A stretch of DNA of 64,000 nucleotides from Spongiibacteraceae bacterium (GTDB lineage Bacteria > Pseudomonadota > Gammaproteobacteria > Pseudomonadales > Dasaniaceae). The stretch is taken from NCBI GenBank assembly GCA_028280715.1, contig JANQLG010000003.1, positions 124,001-188,000 on the forward strand, in the 5' to 3' direction. The notes beneath the pieces are model-generated. The model worked only from the letters and a program-made list of their open reading frames with translations, did no database searches and had not been told where the DNA came from. The stretch's first letter is position 1, and each line of letters begins with the position of its first letter. This document shows positions 41,118 to 49,849 of this stretch, piece by piece. The position numbers and the translations under genes were made by a program.

Positions 41118-44100
41118 ATGAGAAGACCTCCCAATCTTTACCTATACAGCAATATTGCTGCTCTTTTGTTTGGTTTGAATGGAGCAACTTTTGCCCAGGA
41201 AGCATCCAATCTAGAGGTTGTTGAGCAAAAGACCGTTGAATCTGAAAAACCGCAGGAAGAAATTATCGTCAGGGGTGTGCGCAACAGTATTCTTGATGCA
41301 TTAAATAGAAAACGTAATTCCGATGAGATTATGGATTCTATTAGTGCGGAAGATATTGGTCAGTTTTCTGATACCAGTGTTGCTGAGTCGATGCAAAGGA
41401 TTACGGGGATTCAGTTGAGCCGAGATGTTGATACCGGGGAAGGTACCGGCATCCAGATTCGGGGGCTTTCTGACAATAACGTCACCATCAATGGTGAAAT
41501 TGTTGCAGGGGTCGGTGAAGGTCGGGATATTAATTTCCAGGATATTCCCTCTGAGATGTTTAGCTCGATCGTGGTTAACAAAGTAGCTACTGCGGATAAG
41601 ATAGAAGGTTCGTCGGGTGGATCCGTTGAGCTGGTGAAAAGAAGACCGCTCGGATTTAAAGACGATACTACTACATCGGTCAATCTTAAGGGTGTCTATG
41701 CGGAAAATATTGAAGAGGTGGACCCTGACGCTTTTATTATGGTTAACCAAAAGTTTGGTAATACGCCCATTGGCAAGTTTGGTGTGCTATTAAGCGGCAG
41801 TTATAAAGAGGTCAATGCGCGTACCGAAGCTACGAACGCAGTTTGGCAGCGTTTGAACAGTGCCGGCACAGGCAGGTTTATTAGTGGTACGCCGAATTAT
41901 CAAATTGATGTCAATGGTGATGGCGTTACCGATATTAGAGATACTTATTTTGCACCCAACCGCTTTCAAGCGAGGGTGAGCGAAACCTATTCCGAACGTA
42001 CAAGCCTCGGTGGTACGTTTCAGTGGCAGCCGCAAGGGGGGACTAATATCCTCTTTGATGTGAACTACACCTCCAATGATACGGATAATCGTACTGATTT
42101 GCTTAACACTATTTTTACCGATCGCGCTCACACGGGTGTTGATGATCCGGCCAACTACGATTTAATTAACGGTGTTTTGCAGCGTGGTACCTTTGAAAAT
42201 ATTGATGCTCGATTTGGTGGTGCTCCCAGCGTAGCCAATACCGAAGTGGATACGCTGACATGGCAGTTTGCAGCCGACCATAAAGTGGATAACTGGAAAT
42301 TTGAAGCAGGAATAAGCTCGTCAAAGAGTGAGCGTTCGAGATTGCGCAACCAGGTTAACGTTGGTTATGACTGGAATAACGATGGTGCATTTGCTGTTAA
42401 TGATCGTTTGATCAGTGTGGATTGGGATTTCACTGGTAGATCTAAATTACCCGATTTAACTTTTTACGATCCCAATGGTGATGTACTCGATTTTAATGAC
42501 ATGACTAACCCTAATCTTCGTATTTTCCAGGTGCAGCGTAATCTAGAAAATCGTGAAAATACCAGTGATAGTTTTAAATTCGATATCTCACGAGATTTTG
42601 ATGAAGGGTTTATTACCCAGGTGAAATTTGGTTATCGCTGGCATGAGCGAGGATTTGAAAATCAGTCCTATCAGTCTAAATTACAGAACCGATATGAAAA
42701 TGCTGGTGGTGTGATTAATCCGTTAGCTGCCAGGGTGCCTATTGACCACCCCAGTGCAATGGCCTGTATTCGACCGTCAAACTATGGCGATATTCTGACG
42801 GATCATTCTGGTGATTTTCCACGCCAGTGGGGCAGATCAATATGTACTAATAGCCAAATCGAGGCTTTATGGCAATTGTTCCCTATTGATAGTTTTTATC
42901 AGGAGACGGATTCCGATCATGATCCAAGTAACGCGAATCATGTATTGCGATTGGGTACTCCACGTTATGAGCAGATTGCACAAAATTATGAAGTCACCGA
43001 AGAAGCCAATGCTTTTTATTTACGCTTGGATTTTGAGCAAGAGCTAGCTAATAACATGATATTTTTCGGTAACATCGGTGGCCGATATGTGGAGACTGAT
43101 ACCGAAAGTTCTGGCTTCTCGGTACTGGCTAATCGTGCCGATGCTAGTCTATGTCGACAGTTAAATGATTTGGAAGAGGTTAATGGCGTGCTCACGCCTG
43201 CTGAAGAGCAAGCTAGAGACGATGCTTGTACCATTGTTGATCGTGAATATACGCCCCTCAAGTTTAAAGGCAATTATTACAACTTTTTGCCAAGTGCAAA
43301 CTTAAACCTGCAATTGAATGAAAATATGTACATTCGTTTGGGGGCTGCCAAAACAATCAATCGTCCAAACCTGACAGACTTACGTCCAAACTTTTCTATA
43401 AATTTTGATAACGAAATAATAAATCGTGGTAATCCACAACTACTGCCCAGAGAGTCGGAAAACTGGGATTTGTCTTACGAGTGGTATTTCACTGAAGAAA
43501 GTCTGTTGTCGGTTGCTGTCTTTGGTAAAGATGTAAAAAATGCGATCAGGACGGAAAGTACGCCCGATGTACCCTTTGCCGAATCAGAGGGTGGTGATGG
43601 CCTGCTGTACACATTGAGAACCAAGGAAAATGATTCAGGTGTGTCCGAAATCGAAGGTTACGAACTGACACTACAGCATTCATTCCGTAATTTGCCATGG
43701 CACCTGAAATACACTGGCATTAATATGAATTATACCCATGTTGAGGAGACCGGTTTTAGCAGAGAAAACCTCCATGTAGATGGCAGTGTACTTGGTCGGC
43801 AAAATCTTTCCGAAGATAGCTACAATATTGTGTTGTTCTACGATAATGACAAGTTCAGTGCCAGATTGGCTTACAACTGGCGTGATACTGCAATTAAGGG
43901 TTACCTTAATGTTACTGACAAATATACTCAGTGTGATAAGGATGGTGATGGCGTTCTTGAAAATAATGAGTGGAACTGTCATATCGGTAGATTTGATTTA
44001 AACGATCCGTTTAATCCTTTTGCCTACGATAATGAGGGACAGGCGCGACGCCTTCCTAATATTGAAGAAGATCGTGGTCAGTTGGATTTCTCCATGGCTT

Positions 44101-44249
44101 ACAAATTTAGTGATCAGTTGAGAGTATCGCTTCAGGGTACAAATCTGAACGAATCGACAGCTAATCGCTATCTCGATACCAAAGATAAACCATTAAGGCT
44201 TTCATCTGCTTCGGCTCGGTATACTTTAGCTGTGAGCTATAAGTTCTAG
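41118..44249 (+). CDS. TonB-dependent receptor without STN domain, paralogue of the preceding receptor
   Basis: A 1043-residue outer-membrane receptor with signal peptide (cleavage near TFA-Q, residue 27-28), a TonB-box-like EIIVRGVRNS, plug (SISAEDIGQFSDTSVAESMQ) and a beta-barrel ending in SYKF. It is clearly paralogous to the receptor before it over plug and barrel but lacks the STN domain, so it should transport without signalling. Three EF-hand-like loops sit at 264-275, 418-429 and 940-951, the same relative places. The 173-base gap before it is A+T-rich and may carry its own promoter. A strong terminator follows. Confidence 0.93.
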   Translation: MRRPPNLYLYSNIAALLFGLNGATFAQEASNLEVVEQKTVESEKPQEEIIVRGVRNSILDALNRKRNSDEIMDSISAEDIGQFSDTSVAESMQRITGIQLSRDVDTGEGTGIQIRGLSDNNVTINGEIVAGVGEGRDINFQDIPSEMFSSIVVNKVATADKIEGSSGGSVELVKRRPLGFKDDTTTSVNLKGVYAENIEEVDPDAFIMVNQKFGNTPIGKFGVLLSGSYKEVNARTEATNAVWQRLNSAGTGRFISGTPNYQIDVNGDGVTDIRDTYFAPNRFQARVSETYSERTSLGGTFQWQPQGGTNILFDVNYTSNDTDNRTDLLNTIFTDRAHTGVDDPANYDLINGVLQRGTFENIDARFGGAPSVANTEVDTLTWQFAADHKVDNWKFEAGISSSKSERSRLRNQVNVGYDWNNDGAFAVNDRLISVDWDFTGRSKLPDLTFYDPNGDVLDFNDMTNPNLRIFQVQRNLENRENTSDSFKFDISRDFDEGFITQVKFGYRWHERGFENQSYQSKLQNRYENAGGVINPLAARVPIDHPSAMACIRPSNYGDILTDHSGDFPRQWGRSICTNSQIEALWQLFPIDSFYQETDSDHDPSNANHVLRLGTPRYEQIAQNYEVTEEANAFYLRLDFEQELANNMIFFGNIGGRYVETDTESSGFSVLANRADASLCRQLNDLEEVNGVLTPAEEQARDDACTIVDREYTPLKFKGNYYNFLPSANLNLQLNENMYIRLGAAKTINRPNLTDLRPNFSINFDNEIINRGNPQLLPRESENWDLSYEWYFTEESLLSVAVFGKDVKNAIRTESTPDVPFAESEGGDGLLYTLRTKENDSGVSEIEGYELTLQHSFRNLPWHLKYTGINMNYTHVEETGFSRENLHVDGSVLGRQNLSEDSYNIVLFYDNDKFSARLAYNWRDTAIKGYLNVTDKYTQCDKDGDGVLENNEWNCHIGRFDLNDPFNPFAYDNEGQARRLPNIEEDRGQLDFSMAYKFSDQLRVSLQGTNLNESTANRYLDTKDKPLRLSSASARYTLAVSYKF

Positions 44250-44300
44250 TCTTCGTCGAGTGGAGCCTAACAACTCTATGTTAATTGTCTCCGCGGCTTG

Positions 44301-44331
44301 GCCCTTTAGTTATCAACTAAAGGGCTTTTTT
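44301..44331 (+). terminator. Rho-independent terminator after the second TonB-dependent receptor
   Basis: A perfect 11-bp stem (GCCCTTTAGTT / AACTAAAGGGC) with a 3-base loop is followed by six T. It separates the receptors from the GH128-like gene, which therefore needs its own promoter. Confidence 0.92.
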
Positions 44332-44469
44332 ATTGTGAGCAATGTCATTGAGGTTGATTAAAAAATAAAAAAATATGTGGCGGATTAAGTGGTTTGGCAA
44401 GTCTTCTAATTCAGGGTTTTAAATTATCAATTCTTAACTTTCTTACGAAAAAAATAAAAGGTGAAAGCA

Positions 44470-47154
44470 GTGAGCATAAAACTACACACTAGCAGGGTAT
44501 TTGTCCTGCTGGCTTTGTTGTTTGCCAGCTACGCGCTAGCGGCATCCGAGCCAAATTATTACTACAACGATGATATAGAGTATCCACCGGCAGTAAAAAC
44601 CATTACTGCTGAAGACACCATAACAATCAAAGGCATAGCAGATTTCGCCGTAGTTAGCACCGTGCAGATAAATGGCGTTGATGCCACAATTGACTCGGTT
44701 GCTAATACTTGGTCAGCCGATGTTGCTTTGGTTTCAGGTATAAATACCGTAACTGTCGATGTATTTAACACTGATAGTTCAATGCAGTGGCAGGCGGTAT
44801 TAGCGGTATTAAAAATAGCTAGTGGAGAGATCCCTTCGGTTGATATCGCTTTGGATTCCTCCGATGCTTGGGCATATTTCCAACACATCAGACCCAAAAC
44901 CGTTGTCGATGGGCATCTAGCTAAGGTTAATCTTGCAGGTACGCCGGCAGAAAATGATGTCAATGTGCGTGTCCTACCTTACATTGATGGCGCCTTGGTT
45001 ATTCCTCACAACAGTGAATATCAACCTTTGGAAATATTCACCGAAGAAGACCTGTTGGGTGACAGTAAAAAATTAACCGTTCATACCTACTATAGGCCAG
45101 AACAGCTGATGGAATTTGATAATGCCATTAGTTCGTTTCATTTGAAGAAAGGCTATATGGCCACCTTTGCTCAGGAATCCGATGGTACTGGCTACAGTAA
45201 AGTTTATATTGCTGACAAACGTGATATCACAGTCGACGTTATGCCGAATGGATTGGATGACACAGTATCCTTTGTGCGCGTTTTCCCCTGGAAATGGGTA
45301 GCGAAAAAAGGTTGGGGTGGTGGTAATGCGCCTGCAGCTCTGGAAACTTCCTGGCACTACAACTGGGCTAATGGCAAGGCATCAACACTTAACGTTGATT
45401 ATGCTCCGATGTATTGGGGCGCCTGGGGTGATCCTAATAAGCCTGCTGCCAAGGTTCAGGCTAATACTACTTCCAACCATGTGTTGGGCTTTAACGAACC
45501 AACCCATACTGATCAATCCAATATCAGTGTAGAAACGGCATTAAAGCATTGGCCCAAGCTGATGGCTTCCGGGTTGCGTATAGGTTCACCGGCGCCGGCT
45601 AGTACGCCTTCTGGTTGGCTGCAAAGTTTTATGGCGCAAGCCGATAAGCTTAATTACCGGGTAGACTATGTTGCTGTGCATTGGTATTTGGGTTGTCAAA
45701 CACCGAATCAAATGAAATCCAGACTGCGAGCAGTATACAACCGATACAAGCGTCCTATCTGGGTGACTGAATGGAATAATGGTGCTACCTGGACTGATAA
45801 AAGTTGCGGTAAACCTACCCTCGAAGAAAATGCTCAAGCAATCGAAGGCTTCGTGAAAATGATGGAGGAGCTGGATTTTGTTGAGCGCTACGCCATCTTC
45901 AACTGGGTTGGCAATACGCGAGCCGTGTATGATTTTAAAACCAGTTCGCTAACGCCTGCAGGTATTAAATACCGCGATCAAAAAGATTATATGGCTTTCA
46001 ATGCCAATCACCAGTTTCATCAGCCCTATCTAGATCTTCCTAATCCTGCTGCTCTTGATGCGGGTAATGTGAATAGTGATGGTGAAGTGAATATTACTTG
46101 GGTGGAAAATGTTGAAAAGGATGAAGGTGTTTCCATTGAACGTGCATTAAATGACGGCGCATTTTCAGAGATTGCTTTCCTTTCTGGCGAGAATATTACC
46201 AGCTATACCGATATGCCCAGTTTTGATGATGGTTTTAATACCTACAAATACCGGGTGAGAATGTATAAAGATGGCCAATATTCAGGTTATTCCAATACCG
46301 ATATCGTGACTAAACATGTTTATATGATTGTTAATAAAAAGTCCGGTAAAGCACTCGCCGTCAAAGATGGTAAAAAGAAAAACGAAACGCCTGTGGTACA
46401 GAATGACATCGATCTCACTGCTAATGCACAGCGTTTTAGAGTGTATAACGTAGGAAAAGATGAATCTGGTAACACCCTGTACCGTATTGTGGGCGTACCG
46501 TCGAAAAAATATGTCTATTTCTTCGTTAAAAAGGATCATATAGCAATACGTGACAATCAACCGTGGAAAGTGTTGGATTGGGTTTTTCATGATTTGAATG
46601 ACGGTTTCTACAACCTTCTAAACAGCAAAACGGTTAGCACGCATGCTATGGCTCCACAGAATGGTTCCATTGAAAGTGGCACCTTGATTAAAAACGCACC
46701 TTATAACCCGGCATTCGCTGCTCAAGCCTGGCAGTTTGTCGTGTTCGAGGACGCCGACAATGATGGAAGGCACGATGATCTTGATAACTGTCCATCAATC
46801 CCAAATGGTAATCAGAAAGATATTGATGGTGATGGCATGGGTGATGTCTGTGATGATGACACCGATGGTGATGGTGTGCTGAATGAGGTTGATGCTTGTC
46901 CGGCACAACTGATCCAGGGCAACATCACGTTGCTAGGGCAGGACACTGGTTTACTTAATCGTCCTCAAACTAATGGCTGTGCAGTGAGTGGCCCGCTGAA
47001 GACGCTATTTGATGAAGCGTTTGCCGGTGCAACAAACAAAGGTCAATTTGTTTCAGAAGTCATGCAAGGTATTAATGGCATGCGTCAATCAGGTGTGCTT
47101 ACTTCGAGTGAATGGTTTAATTTAAGAATGTTCGCACTTCAAGTAACGATTTAA
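44470..47154 (+). CDS. Secreted multidomain GH128-like beta-1,3-glucanase
   Basis: An 894-residue exported protein. Signal peptide (about 1-24), an Ig-like domain (about 40-115), a conserved beta-rich domain (about 120-275), then a GH128-type catalytic domain (about 285-510) beginning SWHYNWANG, with GFNEP (Glu343, likely acid/base) and VTEWNNG (Glu434, likely nucleophile). A fibronectin-III-like module (about 530-610), a ricin-type beta-trefoil-like module (about 615-757) and thrombospondin type 3 calcium repeats (about 761-808) follow, then a helical tail. The GTG at 44470 is preferred because AGGTG precedes it; a GTG at 44461 lacks a site. GH128 enzymes cut beta-1,3-glucans, matching the GH16 neighbour. 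Domain borders are approximate. Confidence 0.82.
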   Translation: MSIKLHTSRVFVLLALLFASYALAASEPNYYYNDDIEYPPAVKTITAEDTITIKGIADFAVVSTVQINGVDATIDSVANTWSADVALVSGINTVTVDVFNTDSSMQWQAVLAVLKIASGEIPSVDIALDSSDAWAYFQHIRPKTVVDGHLAKVNLAGTPAENDVNVRVLPYIDGALVIPHNSEYQPLEIFTEEDLLGDSKKLTVHTYYRPEQLMEFDNAISSFHLKKGYMATFAQESDGTGYSKVYIADKRDITVDVMPNGLDDTVSFVRVFPWKWVAKKGWGGGNAPAALETSWHYNWANGKASTLNVDYAPMYWGAWGDPNKPAAKVQANTTSNHVLGFNEPTHTDQSNISVETALKHWPKLMASGLRIGSPAPASTPSGWLQSFMAQADKLNYRVDYVAVHWYLGCQTPNQMKSRLRAVYNRYKRPIWVTEWNNGATWTDKSCGKPTLEENAQAIEGFVKMMEELDFVERYAIFNWVGNTRAVYDFKTSSLTPAGIKYRDQKDYMAFNANHQFHQPYLDLPNPAALDAGNVNSDGEVNITWVENVEKDEGVSIERALNDGAFSEIAFLSGENITSYTDMPSFDDGFNTYKYRVRMYKDGQYSGYSNTDIVTKHVYMIVNKKSGKALAVKDGKKKNETPVVQNDIDLTANAQRFRVYNVGKDESGNTLYRIVGVPSKKYVYFFVKKDHIAIRDNQPWKVLDWVFHDLNDGFYNLLNSKTVSTHAMAPQNGSIESGTLIKNAPYNPAFAAQAWQFVVFEDADNDGRHDDLDNCPSIPNGNQKDIDGDGMGDVCDDDTDGDGVLNEVDACPAQLIQGNITLLGQDTGLLNRPQTNGCAVSGPLKTLFDEAFAGATNKGQFVSEVMQGINGMRQSGVLTSSEWFNLRMFALQVTI

Positions 47155-47186
47155 TTAATGTTTATTGTTTTAAGTAGCAATGTTGC

Positions 47187-47213
47187 CGGGCCGACTGATC
47201 ACTCAGTGGCCCG
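47187..47213 (+). terminator. Stem-loop after the GH128-like gene
   Basis: CGGGCCgACTGA and TCAGTGGCCCG pair over 11 bp with one bulged G and a 4-base loop, 32 bases after the stop codon. No T-run follows, so it may stabilise the mRNA end rather than terminate by itself. Confidence 0.55.
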
Positions 47214-47297
47214 ATGTTCCATTACGGATATGTTATTTAATACAACAATAATGATTGTGAAATTGTATAAATAAAACTATATAAAAAGGTAAAAGCG

Positions 47298-47873
47298 ATG
47301 AATAAATTAGTAATACGTCTACTGACATCAGTGATATTGTTAGTCACGACATCATTAGCATCTGCTGGATTGATGCTTGATACAAAACTAAAGACTGACA
47401 ATATTTTCATTAATACTGGCGATACCTTCGATGTCGATGTGGTGGCTACTTGGTATAACACTGAAAAAAATGACCCAGTTAGTTATTTAAATACCGCTTC
47501 CTATGCTGTTAACACCGGTAGTTTATTAACTTTCAATGGTGCCAGCTTCGATGGCGTCGTATGGGATGGCTTTAATGATCCTTTTTCTAATTTGGTTGAT
47601 AGTTTTTCTGCGGACTTTTTTCTGCCCGGTGTAGCAAGCGGCCCGATTGTCCTGGCAACACTCAGTTTTACCGCGGGAGATAATATAGGTTGGGACGCTA
47701 TCAATATTGATGGAGCAGCTATTTTTGTTGACGAATTTTTTAATTTTGCCGGTCTTCAGAATATGTCTGCCAATTTAGATGTTAAGGTAGTGCCTGAACC
47801 TTCATCTTTGTCGTTACTGATGTTGTCGGTTTTAGTGCTATTGGCCAGACGTAAAGTATGGCAGGGCAATTAA
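47298..47873 (+). CDS. PEP-CTERM sorting signal protein with possible cohesin-like domain
   Basis: A 191-residue exported protein. A signal peptide (about 1-25, ending LASAG) is followed by a beta-rich domain (about 28-155) whose NTGDTFDVDVVATW and VLATLSFTAGDN segments recall the cohesin/CBM-like fold. The C-terminus is a textbook PEP-CTERM tail: VPEPSS, a hydrophobic stretch (LSLLMLSVLVLLA) and a basic RRK end, recognised by exosortase. It is the only PEP-CTERM protein seen in this window and lies in the glucan locus. PrsK/PrsR encoded near 22-25 kb are the regulators known for such systems. The cohesin resemblance is weak and needs structural prediction. Confidence 0.85.
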   Translation: MNKLVIRLLTSVILLVTTSLASAGLMLDTKLKTDNIFINTGDTFDVDVVATWYNTEKNDPVSYLNTASYAVNTGSLLTFNGASFDGVVWDGFNDPFSNLVDSFSADFFLPGVASGPIVLATLSFTAGDNIGWDAINIDGAAIFVDEFFNFAGLQNMSANLDVKVVPEPSSLSLLMLSVLVLLARRKVWQGN

Positions 47874-47941
47874 GTTACATTGCATTATTGATATATATGC
47901 AAAGCTGATCAGAATAATCATTAATAAGTAACGATGAAGGT

Positions 47942-47969
47942 ATCCAAACATTCTGGGGGATGTTTGGAT
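47942..47969. terminator. 10-bp hairpin between the PEP-CTERM gene and the response regulator gene
   Basis: ATCCAAACAT and ATGTTTGGAT are perfectly complementary around an 8-base loop in the convergent intergenic region. No long T-run is present on either side. Confidence 0.55.
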
Positions 47970-48056
47970 TACTCCCTTTGTTATAGCTTTCCGTCACATA
48001 GAGGTTTATGGGCGATTTTTAGTTGCAATCGCTATATACCAGTCAATGTCGAAACA

Positions 48057-48659
48057 TTATAACCAGCCTTTTTGCTGGGCAATGCGAGCAGCATCAATTC
48101 TGTTACTGGCATTGAGTTTGGAAATGGCTTCGGACAGGTAGTTACGTACTGTACCTTCGGACAAAAACATCTTGGCGGCGATGTCACGGTTTTTTAAGCC
48201 TTCGCCTGCATGACGCAGGATTTTACGCTCTTTGTCACTGAGAGGGTCGCTATCACCTAAGGCGCTCATGGCTAGTTCTGGGTCGATGAGCTTTTGCCCT
48301 TGCATAATCTTTTTAATAGCATCAATTAGATAATCTGAAAGCGCCTCTTTTAGAATAAAGCCATCGACTCCCGCCTCAATTGCTCGCCGAATATACCCAG
48401 CTCGAGAAAAGGTGGTCATGATAGCCGTTCGAGTATCAGGATAGCGTTGTTTAATGACCTCGATTAATTCCAGCCCAGTCATGTTGGGCATTTCAATATC
48501 TGTGAGCACCAAATCTACAGTTTGCTGCTGGAGCTGTTGTAGAGCAACTTGTCCATCTTCGGCTTGGGCCACGACATCAATCTCTGGCTCCAACTGTAGT
48601 AGCGTACTAATTGCTCCGCGTACTAGGGCCTGGTCCTCGGCGACTAACAGCTTAATCAT
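48057..48659 (-). CDS. NarL/DesR-type response regulator
   Basis: A 200-residue regulator: receiver domain (1-120) with acidic AEDQ, phosphoacceptor Asp54 in LTDIEMPNMTG, and a LuxR-type HTH (about 135-198, LSDKERKILRHAGEGLKNRDIAAKMFLSEGTVRNYL). Its start overlaps the end of the kinase gene by eight bases, so they form one transcription unit. The pair resembles DesK/DesR, which sense membrane state in Bacillus, but many relatives regulate transporters; the target is not known. Confidence 0.9.
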   Translation of the reverse strand: MIKLLVAEDQALVRGAISTLLQLEPEIDVVAQAEDGQVALQQLQQQTVDLVLTDIEMPNMTGLELIEVIKQRYPDTRTAIMTTFSRAGYIRRAIEAGVDGFILKEALSDYLIDAIKKIMQGQKLIDPELAMSALGDSDPLSDKERKILRHAGEGLKNRDIAAKMFLSEGTVRNYLSEAISKLNASNRIDAARIAQQKGWL

Positions 48660-49758
48660 GTTGAGTTCCCAATATAGTCATGCTGAGTAATGTGCCCTCG
48701 TCATCGTTTTGTAGTGTAAGCTGACCACCCATGTCGCGACAACGCTCTTCCATTCCCTGGATGCCATTGCCTGTTTCTATTTTGCTTGATCCGCCATTAT
48801 CCCATACGGTGATTAAAAACATGTTCTGATTTTTCTGTAACTGTAGTTGAGCGCGATTGCCGTTACTGTGGCGCAACATATTAGTGCAGGCCTCTTTGAG
48901 CAATAATATGATCGAAGACTCAACCTCAGCACTCAGAGAATAATGGCCTGACAATTTATCATCGCATAGAGTTTCAAAGCCCGCAGAGTGTAACTGTTGA
49001 CACAGTTTGTTGAGCTCAGCACCAAGTCCTTTTTGTTTCAACCCAGACACACTTTCACGAACATTCGTAAGAGCACTACGAGCAAGTTCGGCAACAGCAG
49101 CAATTTCTTTGGCCGCGGATTGATATTCGTTTGCACTGATAAGTTTTTCGGCCAATTCCGCCTTAAGCGCTACACCGGATAAACTGTGCCCCAGGAGATC
49201 ATGTAAGTCTCGGCCGATACGTTCTCGTTCGGCAATAGTTGCCAGTTGCTGAATATGGCGTTGATCGCGTTCTTCGGCAAAGCGATGCTGTAAATCTTGG
49301 CGCAAGAAGATTGCGCTAATAAAGAGTGACACACTTAAAAAAGTTGCAATGCCAAGAAACATTATATTGTGGTTGAGCCACGTGAATGCCACTAGTTCCA
49401 CAACTAAAGCAAGCCCTAATATCAAAAATGCCCGTTTTAGCGGAAAGTAATATCCACCTAAAAAAGTTGCGAAGCCGAATAAAGCGTTGCTGCCTGGTGT
49501 AATGTAAGTGATGGCATAACATAGGGCTAGGATTGCAAGGATAGGCGGTAAAGCACGATTAGAATCAGATTTCAGCCCCCAAAGATACAAAGTTAAAAAT
49601 ATAACATAAGCGATAAAAATGTAAGCCCATTGCCAAGTATGCAATGTTTCAGCCATAAAAAAGATAGGAAGAAAGTAGAACAATGAAAACAACAGTGAAA
49701 CTAAATTCCATCTATTTCCATTGGGAGAAAATAACGCAGGCATGTAATGTGGAGACAT
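48652..49758 (-). CDS. DesK-like sensor histidine kinase (HisKA_3)
   Basis: A 368-residue kinase. Five to six membrane helices fill the first about 155 residues without a large periplasmic domain, which suggests sensing in or near the membrane. The HisKA_3 helix has the phosphoacceptor His near residue 186 in RIGRDLHDLLGHSLSG. The HATPase domain follows (LLLKEACTNMLRHSNG, DNGG, GIQGMEERCRDMGG). It is co-transcribed with the response regulator gene downstream. A TPR protein gene lies upstream on the same strand. Confidence 0.9.
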   Translation of the reverse strand: MSPHYMPALFSPNGNRWNLVSLLFSLFYFLPIFFMAETLHTWQWAYIFIAYVIFLTLYLWGLKSDSNRALPPILAILALCYAITYITPGSNALFGFATFLGGYYFPLKRAFLILGLALVVELVAFTWLNHNIMFLGIATFLSVSLFISAIFLRQDLQHRFAEERDQRHIQQLATIAERERIGRDLHDLLGHSLSGVALKAELAEKLISANEYQSAAKEIAAVAELARSALTNVRESVSGLKQKGLGAELNKLCQQLHSAGFETLCDDKLSGHYSLSAEVESSIILLLKEACTNMLRHSNGNRAQLQLQKNQNMFLITVWDNGGSSKIETGNGIQGMEERCRDMGGQLTLQNDDEGTLLSMTILGTQHD

Positions 49759-49808
49759 ATTTTGTGCCTTGTAATGTTGTGTATATAAAAACCATGACCT
49801 TGGGTGAG

Positions 49809-49838
49809 ACGTCCATGTCAGTATACCGGCATGGACGT
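49809..49838. repeat. 9-bp inverted repeat between TPR gene and kinase gene
   Basis: ACGTCCATG and CATGGACGT flank a 12-base centre. It lies 12 bases after the TPR gene stop and 51 bases before the kinase start on the minus strand, so it may be an attenuating hairpin or operator. Confidence 0.45.
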
Positions 49839-49849
49839 AACCTGTTTAT

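Noticed and set aside
47155..47297. A sigma54 promoter (TGGCAC-N5-TTGCA type) upstream of the PEP-CTERM gene
   Set aside because: The TGGC in this gap belongs to a hairpin arm and has no matching GC element at the right distance.
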